A DNA stretch of 61,054 bases, taken from contig CAZCVP010000015.1 of NCBI GenBank assembly GCA_964501915.1, positions 1 through 61,054 of the forward strand, read 5' to 3'. Shown here in pieces: positions 1 to 8,818 of this stretch. This DNA is from CAYFPX01 sp964501915. GTDB taxonomy: Bacteria > Myxococcota_A > UBA796 > CAJQPC01. The notes beneath the pieces were generated by a model. That model did not search any database. It was not told the origin of the DNA and saw nothing but the letters and a program-made list of their open reading frames with translations. Position 1 is the stretch's first letter; every line of letters begins with the position of its first letter. A program made the translations under genes and the position numbers.

Positions 1-1
1 G

Positions 2-892
2 GCCTGGGCCGGGGTCGTGTCCGGCTGGCGGGGCGCCGACCGCGGCGCGCTGGCCGCCTGGCTTCCCCTCTGTCTGGGCCCCCAGCAGGGCCGTCCGGCC
101 GCCGTGAGCCAGGTGCTGGCCGCCCTGGTCCGCGAAGCGCCGGACCCTGGAGACCCCGCCGAGCGGGCTGCCCGCCTCCAGGCGGTGGGTGCCTGCCTCG
201 ACGCCGCCGAGGCGTGGGCGCTGGCGCTGGAGCAGACCGATGGCGCGGGTGCCCGCCGAGGCCTCACCCTCTGTCGTCTGCGGGTTGGGCCCTTCTCCCA
301 GGTCCCTCTCGATGGACCGGCCACCGACCTCGCGCGGGAGGCACGGGACCGCACCGCCCGACCCGCGACCGGCCTGCCCTGGCGCTGGCTGGCGCCCGAA
401 GGGACTTCGACCTGGGACGTGGTCACACCGGGAGCAGGCGCGGTGGTGGCCCGGGGGTGCGCGGCCCTCGCCCGGCGGGAGGCGGGCGGGCTGCTGGCGG
501 CAGCCGAGGACCTCGGTCGCCTCGCCAGGTACAGCGGCGACCTCTACCTCCTCGCGGCCTCGGACCTGTGGGAGGCCCTGGCCTGCACCTGGGTCGGCAG
601 CGACACCTCCGCCGCTGGGGCAGCCCTGGACGCTGCCGCCGCCGCCGAGGACGTGGGAGCGGCGCAGCTCGCCGCCGAGGCCTGCGGGCTCGCCGCCCGG
701 GCCCTGCTCACCGAAGGCCGCCTGCCCGCAGCCCGAGACACCGCCCGGAGGGCCCTCCTCGCAACGAAGCGGGTCCACCAGCAGCTCCCCGAGCCCGCCA
801 AGGAGCCATACCTGGCGGCAAGCGCCGACCTCTTCGAGCTTGCCGAGGGCCTCCGTCCGCCGGGGGGCGTCCCCGCCGGTCTCCCCGAGTAG
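2..892 (+). CDS. C-terminal part of an unrecognised Ala/Leu-rich helical (TPR-like) protein, 5' truncated
   Basis: The frame is open to the left edge of the window, and codons 2-16 continue the same composition as what follows. The GTG at 17 is therefore probably internal and the gene begins outside. What is visible is about 297 residues of Ala, Leu, Arg and Glu with helix-turn-helix periodicity (for example AAEACGLAARALLTEGRLPA near the end), resembling degenerate TPR-type repeats. I see no catalytic motif. The stop lies 9 bases before the GTG of the sigma-54 activator, so the two are probably cotranscribed. A kinase or ATPase with a C-terminal TPR region would be usual in this context in Myxococcota, but that is inference, since the N-terminus is missing. 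Confidence 0.6.
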   Translation, partial: AWAGVVSGWRGADRGALAAWLPLCLGPQQGRPAAVSQVLAALVREAPDPGDPAERAARLQAVGACLDAAEAWALALEQTDGAGARRGLTLCRLRVGPFSQVPLDGPATDLAREARDRTARPATGLPWRWLAPEGTSTWDVVTPGAGAVVARGCAALARREAGGLLAAAEDLGRLARYSGDLYLLAASDLWEALACTWVGSDTSAAGAALDAAAAAEDVGAAQLAAEACGLAARALLTEGRLPAARDTARRALLATKRVHQQLPEPAKEPYLAASADLFELAEGLRPPGGVPAGLPE

Positions 893-901
893 ACTCCACG
901 G

Positions 902-2428
902 GTGCCCTCCGACCCCTTCGAGCTCGTGGACGCCCTCGCCCGCCACACGGAGGGCAGCTCCGGCCGCCTCGCCGCGGTGCTCGACGTGGTGGGGCGCCTG
1001 TCCCGGGACCAGGGCCGTCCCGGTGAGGTCCTCCCCGACATCCTCGACCTGGCGGTCGAGCACCTGGGAGCCGATCGGGGGCTGGCCTGGCTGATCCGGG
1101 ACGGAGAGGCCCGCTGCGTCGCCCGCCGGGAGGCCGGCGAGGGGGCCGAGCGCGACGCCGGGGAGACCAGCCGCCAGCTCCTGGCACGGTGCTTCCGGGA
1201 TCCGACCCCCATCTACTCCCTGGACGTGGCCGGCGACGGGGAGCTGCCCGGCCAGCAGTCCCTGCTGCGGGGCTCCGTCGCCAGCCTGATCGCCGCACCG
1301 ATCTCCGCCGGCGGCGAGGTCCTGGGCCTGCTCTACGTCGACACCCGCCAGGGCCGCCCGCCCCTGGCGCGCAGCGCTGTGGAGCTGCTCGCGCTGCTCG
1401 GACTCCTGGTGGGGGCCCACCTCCGCCAGGGCCGCCGGCTGGAGGCCCTGAGCCGGGACAACGCCGCCCTGCGGGCCCGCCTGCCACGACCCTTCCAGGA
1501 GGTGGTGGGCCACAGCCCGGCCTTCCTCGCCGTGATCGAGCAGCTCAGCCGCATCGCCGACGACACCTGCTCCCTGCTGCTCTGGGGCGAGACCGGCGTC
1601 GGCAAGGAGGTCCTGGTCCGGGCCCTGCACGCCTCCTCCCCTCGGGCCAGGCGCTCCCTGGTGCCCGTCAACTGTGGCGCCCTGGCCGAGACCCTCGCCG
1701 AGAGCGAGCTCTTCGGCCACGCCCGCGGGGCCTTCACCGGGGCCTCCGTGGCCCGGCGGGGGCTCATCGAGGAGGCCCGCGGGGGCACCCTCTTCCTCGA
1801 CGAGGTGGACAGCCTCTCCCCCTCCCTCCAGGTCAAGCTGTTGCGGGTCCTCCAGGAGCGCCAGGTCCGCCGGGTCGGCGAGTCCAGGTCCGTGCCTGTG
1901 GACTTCCGGCTCGTCTGCGCCTCGGCCAGGCCCCTGCGCCAGGCGGTGAGCGAAGGGAGCTTCCGGGAGGACCTCTACTGGCGCATCGCCACCGTCGTGC
2001 TCCAGGTGCCCCCGCTCCGGGAGCGCCGGGAGGACATCCCCGACCTGGTGCAGCACTTCCTGGAGCTGGCCGCCACCCGCCGGGGCCGGGCCTCGCCAGC
2101 GCTCAGCGACGCCGCGCTGGAGGCCCTGGTGCGGGCCCCCTGGCCCGGCAACGTGCGACAGCTCGAGCACGAGGTCGAGCGAGCGATCTCCCTGAGCCGC
2201 CCCGGCGAGCCGATCGACCTGCCGGACCTGACCCCCGAGGTGCGGGGGTCGCCCGCCCGACCCGGCTCCCGCCTCACCGAGCGCGTCCAGGCCTACGAGG
2301 CCCGCCTCATCGGCGACGCGCTGGACCGCTGCGACGGCAACCTGACGCGGGCCGCCGAGCTGCTGGGGCTGTCGCGCCAGAACCTCCAGGGGCGGCTCCG
2401 GAAGCACCGCCGGGACGACCGGCTGTAG
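902..2428 (+). CDS. Sigma-54-dependent transcriptional activator with GAF sensor domain
   Basis: 508 residues in the order GAF-like sensor (about 20-180), AAA+ sigma-54 interaction domain (about 200-430), Fis-type helix-turn-helix (about 460-505). The AAA+ part has Walker A GETGVGKE near residue 228, an intact GAFTGA loop near 276 that contacts sigma-54, and Walker B GGTLFLDEVDSL. The C-terminal LTRAAELLGLSRQNLQGRL is the DNA-binding helix pair. It should be a bacterial enhancer-binding protein that remodels RNA polymerase-sigma54 in response to a ligand or partner sensed by GAF; no receiver domain is present. It starts at GTG 902, nine bases after the previous gene. Target promoters are not evident here. 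The family assignment is firm; the signal is unknown. Confidence 0.93.
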   Translation: MPSDPFELVDALARHTEGSSGRLAAVLDVVGRLSRDQGRPGEVLPDILDLAVEHLGADRGLAWLIRDGEARCVARREAGEGAERDAGETSRQLLARCFRDPTPIYSLDVAGDGELPGQQSLLRGSVASLIAAPISAGGEVLGLLYVDTRQGRPPLARSAVELLALLGLLVGAHLRQGRRLEALSRDNAALRARLPRPFQEVVGHSPAFLAVIEQLSRIADDTCSLLLWGETGVGKEVLVRALHASSPRARRSLVPVNCGALAETLAESELFGHARGAFTGASVARRGLIEEARGGTLFLDEVDSLSPSLQVKLLRVLQERQVRRVGESRSVPVDFRLVCASARPLRQAVSEGSFREDLYWRIATVVLQVPPLRERREDIPDLVQHFLELAATRRGRASPALSDAALEALVRAPWPGNVRQLEHEVERAISLSRPGEPIDLPDLTPEVRGSPARPGSRLTERVQAYEARLIGDALDRCDGNLTRAAELLGLSRQNLQGRLRKHRRDDRL

Positions 2429-2442
2429 GGCAGAGGGCGCCC

Positions 2443-3450
2443 TCAGCGCTCCACCCCCCCGATGAAGCTCGCCTCGAAGGCGGCCACGCGGAGGCGCTCG
2501 GCCTCCTCGCCGGACAGGATCTCCGACTCCTTCAGCAGCCTGAACTCCTTGTGGATGTTGGTGTCGCAGAGGTAGGTGCCGTCGGTGTTGATCGTCAGGT
2601 CGACCCCGGCCTCCAGGAAGGTCCCCAGGATGTAGGAGAACTCCTCGAGGTGTCTCACCGCCCGCGTGAAGAGGTTGGACGTGGGGCAGATCTCCAGGGT
2701 GGTGCCGGTGTCGGCGAGGCGCTTCGTCGCCTCCTCGTTGTAGGCCGCCCGCACGCCGTGGCCGATGCGGTCGGGCTCGAGGTGCTCCAACACCGCGATG
2801 ACCCCCTCGCCGCTCGTCTCGATGGTCTCGCCGGTGTGCACGGTGGTGCCCAGCCCAGCCTCCCGGGCCCGCCGGAAGATGCGCGCGTACTTCTCGATCG
2901 ACTCGCTCAGCTCGACCGGCTCTCGCTCGGTCCCCGCCAGGTCGATGCCGACCACCCCGCGGTCCTGGTACTTGATCGCCTTCTCCAGGATCTTCTCGTT
3001 CTGGTCGGCGGGGAACTCGCGTCCCAGGCAGAAGATGAGCCCCGCCTCGACCCCGTACTCCAGGCAGGCCCGGTCCATGCCGCGCAGGCAGGCGTGGATG
3101 ATGTGGTCGAGGTCCCGCTCGCCCTCCAGGTTGCGCTTCATCGGGTTGAAGCGCAGCTCGATGCGCTGGCACCTCGACCCTCGGTACTCCTTGCCGATGA
3201 TCTCGTAGATCGAGCGCTCCATCGCCGCCGGGCTCGACTGGATGCGCTCCGTCCAGTCGTGGAGGATGCGCAGGTAGTCGTCGAGGCTCCTCACCTTTCG
3301 GGGGTTCGCCGTGATCATGTCGGCGAACTCGAAGTAGGAGGCCACCGGGAGCTTGAAGCCCTGCGAGTGGGCGATGGACCACAGGATGTGGGGAGCGACG
3401 GAGGCCCCGACGTGGATGTGGAGGTCGCAGTAGTCGGCGTGTGGCGGCAT
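2443..3450 (-). CDS. Adenosine deaminase-like metal-dependent hydrolase with altered NTDD motif
   Basis: 335 residues of the amidohydrolase (ADA) family, normal length for it. The N-terminal HIH metal pair is at residues 11 and 13, the HTGE catalytic motif is near 205, the IGHG histidine is near 230, and the metal-binding Asp lies in NTDG near 288. The family normally has NTDDP at the last site: the first Asp binds zinc and the second contacts the purine. Here the second Asp is Gly. The HVGAS start also lacks the Asp of the HLDGA motif in classical ADA. It is therefore probably a deaminase or hydrolase on an adenosine-like or futalosine-like substrate, not necessarily adenosine. It converges with the sigma-54 activator gene and is divergent from the secreted protein at 3565. 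Confidence 0.8.
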   Translation of the reverse strand: MPPHADYCDLHIHVGASVAPHILWSIAHSQGFKLPVASYFEFADMITANPRKVRSLDDYLRILHDWTERIQSSPAAMERSIYEIIGKEYRGSRCQRIELRFNPMKRNLEGERDLDHIIHACLRGMDRACLEYGVEAGLIFCLGREFPADQNEKILEKAIKYQDRGVVGIDLAGTEREPVELSESIEKYARIFRRAREAGLGTTVHTGETIETSGEGVIAVLEHLEPDRIGHGVRAAYNEEATKRLADTGTTLEICPTSNLFTRAVRHLEEFSYILGTFLEAGVDLTINTDGTYLCDTNIHKEFRLLKESEILSGEEAERLRVAAFEASFIGGVER

Positions 3451-3564
3451 GGAGGCGACTACGGCGAGGGCTGCGGGGTGTCAAGGCTGGGGCGGATGTC
3501 GCTCGCCGAGATTGGAGTCTCCAGGCCGGAGCGCATATGTTCCTCGTCTTCGCCGGAGGATCCC

Positions 3565-4380
3565 GTGCTTCCCATCCTGGCCCTGCTCGTCCTCGCTCCC
3601 GTCCAGGCCGAAGACGACGACGATCTCGGACTCATCTCGATCGACGACATCGACCTCGGCGACGGTCCCGCCGGGCGCGACGTCGCCACCTCGTCGACCT
3701 ACACCGGAGCGCTCAACGAGCGCAAGGCCGGCCTCGGCCAGATGAAGCCGGTCACCATCTCCCACTACGGCGGCCCGATCTCGGTGCGCTGCCAGGAGGG
3801 GGACATCATCAGCGCCCGCATCGACTACCAGGTCGAGGGCACCAACGAGCCGAACATGGAGCGCTACGGCAAGGGCATCCGCCTCAAGGTCTGGGGCAGC
3901 GAGACCAGCGCCGGCGCCAAGACCATCACCCCGTCCAAGGGCTCCGGCATCACCAGCACCTCGGTGCCCCTGGTCGTCACCCTGCCCAAGCAGGTCAAGC
4001 TCACGGTCAACGCCGGCTCCTACTGGGTCGAGGTGATGAAGTGCGAAGGCACCGTCACCGTGGCCAACAAGAAGGACGACGTCTGGGTCCAGGGCGACTT
4101 CTCGCGCTTCAGCATCAGCGCCCCCAACGGCGGAGCGACCGTCAAGCTCCAGGACGACACCGAGGTCACCGGCACCTCCAAGATCACGGCCAAGGGCGAG
4201 GTCCTGCTGGAGATGCCCCTGGGCGTCAACGTGCGCCTGTCCGCCCGCGGCACCGACGTCGAGGTCGCCCACGTGGTCGACGGGCCCAAGTCCCCGACCT
4301 CGGTGAGCGGCACCATCGGCGCCGGCGGCCCTTCGGTGACGGTCAGCGGTCGCGACGCGGTGAAGATCACCTCGCCCTGA
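3565..4380 (+). CDS. Secreted adhesin-like beta-repeat protein (DUF4097-like)
   Basis: 271 residues starting at GTG 3565, four bases after a GGAGGA Shine-Dalgarno; there is no better start upstream. The N-terminus MLPILALLVLAPVQA followed by EDDDD is a cleavable signal peptide. The rest is rich in Val, Thr, Ser and Gly with alternating hydrophobic residues (SGSYWVEV-like strands), as in putative adhesin or auto-transported beta-helix domains. A role at the cell surface is inferred; no enzyme motif is visible. It is divergent from the deaminase gene and convergent with the LOG-domain gene, so it is probably monocistronic. The much larger open frame that contains it has no coding character upstream of 3540. 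Confidence 0.7.
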   Translation: MLPILALLVLAPVQAEDDDDLGLISIDDIDLGDGPAGRDVATSSTYTGALNERKAGLGQMKPVTISHYGGPISVRCQEGDIISARIDYQVEGTNEPNMERYGKGIRLKVWGSETSAGAKTITPSKGSGITSTSVPLVVTLPKQVKLTVNAGSYWVEVMKCEGTVTVANKKDDVWVQGDFSRFSISAPNGGATVKLQDDTEVTGTSKITAKGEVLLEMPLGVNVRLSARGTDVEVAHVVDGPKSPTSVSGTIGAGGPSVTVSGRDAVKITSP

Positions 4381-4393
4381 GCCCGGGCGCTCC

Positions 4394-6364
4394 CTACCCG
4401 AGCTGCAGCACCGCCCGATAGAAGGCCAGCACCTCCGCCGGATCGTCCGAGTACACCGAGTGGCTCTTGAGCCACGCCGGTCCGCGGCCGTTGTCGGCGA
4501 GCTGCTCGAGCTGGCGGCCGAGCTGACGCCAGTAGGGCTCGCCGCCGGTGGTCCCGAAGAAGACCAGCGGCGCCAGCTCCACCACGCCCAGCTTCATGTC
4601 GGTCAGGGTGAGGCCGATCTCCTCGAGGGTCCCGACCCCGCCGATGCAGAAGATCTGGAAGGCGGCGATCTCGAACCACCGCTGCCGGTTGTGGCGGTTG
4701 TTGTCCTGGAAGGTCTGGTAGAAGTCCGCCGACTGGTTGGTCTCCTGGTCGATGGTCTCGATGAAGTTGGCGCCGACCACCATGCCCAGGTCCTGGCCGA
4801 GGTCGGTGACCTGCTGCATCGCGCCGGGGCCACCACCGGTCATCAGGCCCGTGTTCTCACCGAACATCGCGCGGAGACCCTCGATGAGCTCCTTGAGGCG
4901 CGAGAGCTGCCGCTCGGGCAGCGGCTTGGCCGAGCCATAGCAGGCGAAGAGCAGCGCGTTGAGCAGCCGGTGCACGTCTTCGGGGCGGGTGAAGAAGCCG
5001 CGGTGACCCCGGTAGATGTGCTTGGCGACGTGGCGGCGCTCGTCGTTGCACCAGTAGACGTCGAGGCCCAGCGAGTTGTAGTCGGCCAGCCGAGCGTGGT
5101 CGCGGGCCGAGAGGAAGGGGCCGTGCTCGAAGGAGGCGCGGCGGAACACCAGGGTGTCGATGCGCTCGGTGAGCCCGGCCTGGCAGATCTGGAGGTGCTC
5201 GACGAAGTTGGGGAAGGTGCCCAACACCAGCGTGTTGTGGCTGCCCTCCAACAGCGCCCCCAGCCGCGAGGTCCCGAAGCGGTCCACGAGCTCCGCCAGG
5301 GGCGCCGAGGAACGGTGGGCGACCTTGTCGGCGATCGAGTCGAGGGACCTGGGGTTGTTCCAGGTGACCTGGGCCCCCACCGCGCCCTCCAGCACCGCCT
5401 CGGGGCCCGGGAACACGGCCACCAGCCGGTCCATGTAGGAGCGCTCGGAGCGGGAGCTGCCGAGGTCGTCGAAGGTCGCGGCCACGGCGTCGTAGTCGCT
5501 GCCCGCCAGCGCCGTCTCCTCGACCATGGTGGCCTCGTCGCCGACGTAGACCACCGTGACCCGCTCGTCCGGCGCCCGGTAGACCCGCGCGGCCGCGAAG
5601 GGGTTCACCACCGGGTGGGGCGTGAAGTTGGCGAACTCCAGGAAGATGCGCGAGCCCCGCGTCGAGATCGGGTCCAGCACCACCGCCTGGAGGTGCTGAC
5701 CGTGGGGGTGGGGGGCGCTGTCCAGCACCATGTAGTGGCGGTGCAGGAACATCGAGCAGCTCGTGATCAGCCCGGCACCGGGCTCGAGCACGAGGTGGCG
5801 GACCGCCCGAGCGACCTGGAGCCGGTTGAGCATCGCCTTGCCGCCCTCACGGGCGAAGATCGACAGCAGGTCCTGGCTGTCCAGGGCCCGGACGAGGTCG
5901 TAGACCAGCCGGTGGGGCCGGATCGTGAGGTGTCCGTCCACGTCGATGGTGAAGTCCGCGGGGACCTGCAGCTCGTTGGCCTGCAGGGCGTCGTGGATCT
6001 CGGAGGACGTGAGCTGGGACTCCGTCGGGCAGTGCACCAGGCGGCCGATCCGGAGACCGGGCAGGATGATCCCGCCCAGGTGAGGCACCACGCCGTACTC
6101 GGCGACCGTGGCAGACATCGAAGCCGTGAAGCGCGCCTCCCGCCCTTCGAAGTCGGGCGCGGAGCGGGGCATCACGTTCACCCCCAGGCGCGCCAGGCGG
6201 CTCCTCGAGGCGAACACGATGCCGTCGGGATCGTCGACCGCGCGCTGGGTGAAGCCACGGGGCAGGGCGAAGACGAGCTCCACGCGGAAGTCGTTCTCGG
6301 ACACCTGCTCGACGGTGACCACCCGCCCGTCGGGGGTCTGGGGAGCGCAGGGAAACAGGCTCAT
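4394..6364 (-). CDS. Large protein with C-terminal LOG (nucleotide monophosphate nucleosidase-like) domain
   Basis: About 656 residues. The last 170 or so form a LOG/lysine-decarboxylase-like Rossmann domain: ENTGLMTGGGPGAM for the first glycine motif, then an Arg-containing helix, then CIGGVGTLEEIG, matching the PGGxGTxxE catalytic motif with Ile replacing Pro. LOG enzymes hydrolyse the glycosidic bond of nucleoside monophosphates. The N-terminal 480 residues are unrecognised apart from general alpha/beta character and may be a regulatory domain, as in PpnN-type nucleosidases. I chose ATG 6364 because GGAG lies nine bases upstream. The alternative ATG at 6391 overlaps the pepP stop by four bases (ATGA). 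It is the second gene of a pepP operon either way. Confidence 0.8.
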   Translation of the reverse strand: MSLFPCAPQTPDGRVVTVEQVSENDFRVELVFALPRGFTQRAVDDPDGIVFASRSRLARLGVNVMPRSAPDFEGREARFTASMSATVAEYGVVPHLGGIILPGLRIGRLVHCPTESQLTSSEIHDALQANELQVPADFTIDVDGHLTIRPHRLVYDLVRALDSQDLLSIFAREGGKAMLNRLQVARAVRHLVLEPGAGLITSCSMFLHRHYMVLDSAPHPHGQHLQAVVLDPISTRGSRIFLEFANFTPHPVVNPFAAARVYRAPDERVTVVYVGDEATMVEETALAGSDYDAVAATFDDLGSSRSERSYMDRLVAVFPGPEAVLEGAVGAQVTWNNPRSLDSIADKVAHRSSAPLAELVDRFGTSRLGALLEGSHNTLVLGTFPNFVEHLQICQAGLTERIDTLVFRRASFEHGPFLSARDHARLADYNSLGLDVYWCNDERRHVAKHIYRGHRGFFTRPEDVHRLLNALLFACYGSAKPLPERQLSRLKELIEGLRAMFGENTGLMTGGGPGAMQQVTDLGQDLGMVVGANFIETIDQETNQSADFYQTFQDNNRHNRQRWFEIAAFQIFCIGGVGTLEEIGLTLTDMKLGVVELAPLVFFGTTGGEPYWRQLGRQLEQLADNGRGPAWLKSHSVYSDDPAEVLAFYRAVLQLG

Positions 6365-6387
6365 TCGGCAAGACTCCAGAGCGGGCA

Positions 6388-7704
6388 TCATCCCGCAGAG
6401 GTCAGGGCCTCGATCTCCTCGACGGAGCTGGCGAGGGCTCCTGTCAGGACATCCGGGTCCCCGTCGGTCACCAGCACGTCGTCCTCGATGCGGACTCCGA
6501 TCCCCCTGAACACCTCGGGGACCTCCTCGTCGTCCGGCGCGAGGTACAGCCCGGGCTCGATGGTCAGCACCATGCCGGGCCGCAGCTCACGCGACTCCCC
6601 GGCCACGTGGTAGGCGCCGGTGTCGTGGACGTCGAGACCGAGCCAGTGCCCGACGTTGTGCATGTAGAACCGCTTGTAGGCCTGGTCGGCGATCAGGTCC
6701 TGCACCCGGCCCGTGAGGATGCCCAGGTCCACCAGGCCCTGGGTCAGCACCTTCACCACGGCGTCCTGGAGCTCGCTGAAGCGACGGCCGGCCCGCGCCA
6801 GCTCGATGGCCGCCCGCTGGGAGTCGAGCACGAGCTGGTAGAGCGCCCGCTGGGGCTCGGTGAAGCGGCCGCTCGCGGGAAAGGTCCGCGTAACGTCGGC
6901 CGTGTACCAGCCGAACTCGCAGCCGGCGTCCACCAGCACGAGGTCGCCGTCCTCCAGGGTCCGGTCGTTGTCGACGTAGTGCAGCACGCAGGCGTTGGGC
7001 CCCGAGCCGACGATCGTGCCGTAGCCGGGGCCGTTGCCTCCCTGGCTGCGGAAGGTGTACTCGATGAGGGCCTCCAGCTCGTGCTCCCCCACCCCGGGTG
7101 CGGCCCGCCTCATCGCCGCGGTGTGCGCCTCCACGGTGATCGCCGCCGCCCGGCGCAGCAGCTCCAGCTCCTCCTCGGACTTGACCAGACGCTGCTCGTG
7201 GAGGATGCGGCCGGGATGGATGAAGGCGTCGGGCACCGCCAGCCCGTTGCGACGGGCCGTGCGGCGGGCCTTGCGGATGGCGCCCATGACCAGCGCGTCC
7301 CGGTCCGCATCCTCGGCGACGGCGTAGTAGAGGGTGTGGATGCCCTGGAGCAGGGCTGGCAGGCGCTCACCCAGCTCCCCGTAGGGGAAGGCCTCGTCGG
7401 CCCCGAAGTCGCTGGTTGCGCCCTCGGGACCGGGCCGGAGGCCGGTCCAGACCTCCCGCTCGGGGTCCTTGGGCTGGACAAACATCACGGTCGGCTGCTC
7501 GGCCCCCGGACGCAGCAGGACGGCCACCTCGGGCCAGGTCCACCCCGTGGTGTACAGCACGTCCGAGTGCTGGCGGTAGCGGTACTCGCTGTCGTTGTTG
7601 CGGAGGTGGTGGTGGGCCCCGAAGAGCAGCATGGCGCTTCCGGCCTCCATGGCCTCCAGGGTGCGACCTCTGTGGAGCCGGACCCTCTCCTCGGGTGACG
7701 ACAT
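6388..7704 (-). CDS. pepP: Xaa-Pro aminopeptidase (M24 metallopeptidase)
   Basis: 438 residues, the usual length. An N-terminal creatinase-like domain (about 1-170) is followed by the pita-bread catalytic domain. The five metal ligands are all visible: Asp in LVDAGCEFGWYTADVTRTF (two Asp), His in HNVGHWLGLDVHD, Glu in TIEPGLY, and Glu in GVRIEDDVLV. It removes N-terminal residues preceding proline and is expected to be a cytoplasmic dimetal (Mn) enzyme. The start at 7704 follows GGAGGAGAAC, an excellent ribosome-binding site; the frame upstream of it is antisense to the acetyltransferase and not coding. The gene overlaps or abuts the downstream LOG-domain gene, suggesting one transcript. Confidence 0.93.
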   Translation of the reverse strand: MSSPEERVRLHRGRTLEAMEAGSAMLLFGAHHHLRNNDSEYRYRQHSDVLYTTGWTWPEVAVLLRPGAEQPTVMFVQPKDPEREVWTGLRPGPEGATSDFGADEAFPYGELGERLPALLQGIHTLYYAVAEDADRDALVMGAIRKARRTARRNGLAVPDAFIHPGRILHEQRLVKSEEELELLRRAAAITVEAHTAAMRRAAPGVGEHELEALIEYTFRSQGGNGPGYGTIVGSGPNACVLHYVDNDRTLEDGDLVLVDAGCEFGWYTADVTRTFPASGRFTEPQRALYQLVLDSQRAAIELARAGRRFSELQDAVVKVLTQGLVDLGILTGRVQDLIADQAYKRFYMHNVGHWLGLDVHDTGAYHVAGESRELRPGMVLTIEPGLYLAPDDEEVPEVFRGIGVRIEDDVLVTDGDPDVLTGALASSVEEIEALTSAG

Positions 7705-7809
7705 GTTCTCCTCCGCGACAGCGACACCCCCTAACTGTGACCGCCCGGTGCGAAGGGACTCAAATCGGGCTACTCCTTCTCCGATGCCAGGAAGGCGACT
7801 CTCCTCGAG

Positions 7810-8460
7810 GTGGCACCCTTGAAGATCTCCCTGGCGAATGAAGGTGGACGGGTCTACGAGATCCGCTGTGTCGAAGTCACGGGCCACGCCCCCGACCTGA
7901 TCGGCGTGATCACCGAGATCGATCTGCTCACCTTCAGCGAGCCCACCTTCTCGCGGTACACCGCCGGGCTGATGCTCGGGCACGGGCGGACCTTCCTGTT
8001 GAGGGCCGACGAGATGGTGATCGGCACCTGCCAGTGCCTGCGCTCCTGGAGCGACCCCGACGAAGCCGTGCTCTTCAGCATGGCCCTGCGCCCCGGCTGG
8101 CGAGGCCAGGGACTCGGCCGCTACTTCGTCGACAAGGTCCTGGTCGGGCTGGCCCAGAGCGGGCTCCGCTCGGTCGTGCTCGAAGTCGACCCCCACGACC
8201 GTCGCGCGATCTACCTCTACCGCGAGGTCTTCGGCTTCCAGGTCTACGCCCGCATCGAGGACCAGTACGGCAAGGGCAAGGGCAAGGTCCACATGCGCCT
8301 GGAGCTCGCCCCGTCGGAGCTGGACGCCGTCGACATGCCGAGCAACGTCACCCCCCTGCGGCGGCCTCCAGCAGAGCCCGACGGATCCGTTCCGGGTCCG
8401 CATTGTCCGCCAGGTAGCGAACCGGCGGATATCGACCCGACAGGTGCGTCCACCGCCTAG
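7810..8460 (+). CDS. GNAT-family N-acetyltransferase
   Basis: 216 residues from GTG 7810. The GNAT core spans about 20-165: acetyl-CoA-binding RPGWRGQGLGRYFVDKVL (the R/Q-x-x-G-x-G/A loop), preceded by beta strand VLFSMAL and followed by VVLEVDPHDRRAIYLYREVFGF, the typical motif B. The substrate (a small molecule or a protein N-terminus) cannot be told. The last 35 residues are Pro/Gly-rich and are encoded antisense to the end of the receiver gene at 8348, a 113-bp tail-to-tail overlap. That tail may be read-through past a lost stop rather than a functional extension. It is divergent from pepP, with a 105-bp spacer that must hold both promoters. Confidence 0.85.
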   Translation: MAPLKISLANEGGRVYEIRCVEVTGHAPDLIGVITEIDLLTFSEPTFSRYTAGLMLGHGRTFLLRADEMVIGTCQCLRSWSDPDEAVLFSMALRPGWRGQGLGRYFVDKVLVGLAQSGLRSVVLEVDPHDRRAIYLYREVFGFQVYARIEDQYGKGKGKVHMRLELAPSELDAVDMPSNVTPLRRPPAEPDGSVPGPHCPPGSEPADIDPTGASTA

Positions 8461-8818
8461 GCTCGCTGTCGAAGTCGTAGCTCATCACCACCGGGTGGAC
8501 GTGCCCGGCCTCCCGCAGCGCCGCGAGCACGTAGGTGCCCTGGTGTTCCTCCAGGAAGCGGGTGGCGCGGCGGGTGTCGCCATTGAAGCGATCCGCCGTC
8601 ACCGCGAGGTCCCCCAGCAGCCGTCCCGCGGGCGTGCGGTCGAAGCGCATGTCGAGGAAGACCACGTCCCAGCTCTGTCGGGCCAGGCGCTCCAGGGCCT
8701 CGGGGCCGTCGCCCACCCGGACCAGCTCGAAGTCCTCGCCCAGGTAGCGGCCCAGCGTGGTGATGTACTCGTGGCCGTCCTCGACGACCAGCACTCGGGG
8801 TCTGCGCTCGCTGCTCAT
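8348..8818 (-). CDS. Stand-alone response-regulator receiver protein, atypical
   Basis: 156 residues consisting only of a CheY-like receiver. The acidic pair is E13/D14 in LVVEDG and the probable phospho-acceptor is D56 in VVFLDMRFD. The long insert after D56 is shared with the sigma-54 regulator at 11487. The conserved Lys of canonical receivers (beta5, K-P) is not visible: the corresponding strand reads RYLADNAD, and the Thr/Ser position is in VVMSYD. Its ATG overlaps the sensor-kinase stop by four bases (ATGA), so it is the last gene of the signalling operon. It probably works as a phosphate sink or partner-binding output for the kinase just upstream. The 3' end overlaps the convergent acetyltransferase. 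Confidence 0.85.
   Translation of the reverse strand: MSSERRPRVLVVEDGHEYITTLGRYLGEDFELVRVGDGPEALERLARQSWDVVFLDMRFDRTPAGRLLGDLAVTADRFNGDTRRATRFLEEHQGTYVLAALREAGHVHPVVMSYDFDSEPRRWTHLSGRYPPVRYLADNADPERIRRALLEAAAGG

Noticed and set aside
1189..3560. Very long plus-strand open frame running from the sigma-54 activator through to the adhesin-like gene
   Set aside because: Upstream of 3540 it is antisense or out of frame to well-supported genes and codes for Pro/Arg/Gly-rich low-complexity sequence; only the part from 3565 is real.
7811..7823. Sigma-54 promoter-like TGGCAC...TTGA
   Set aside because: The spacing between the two elements is far shorter than the -24/-12 arrangement and it lies within the acetyltransferase start.
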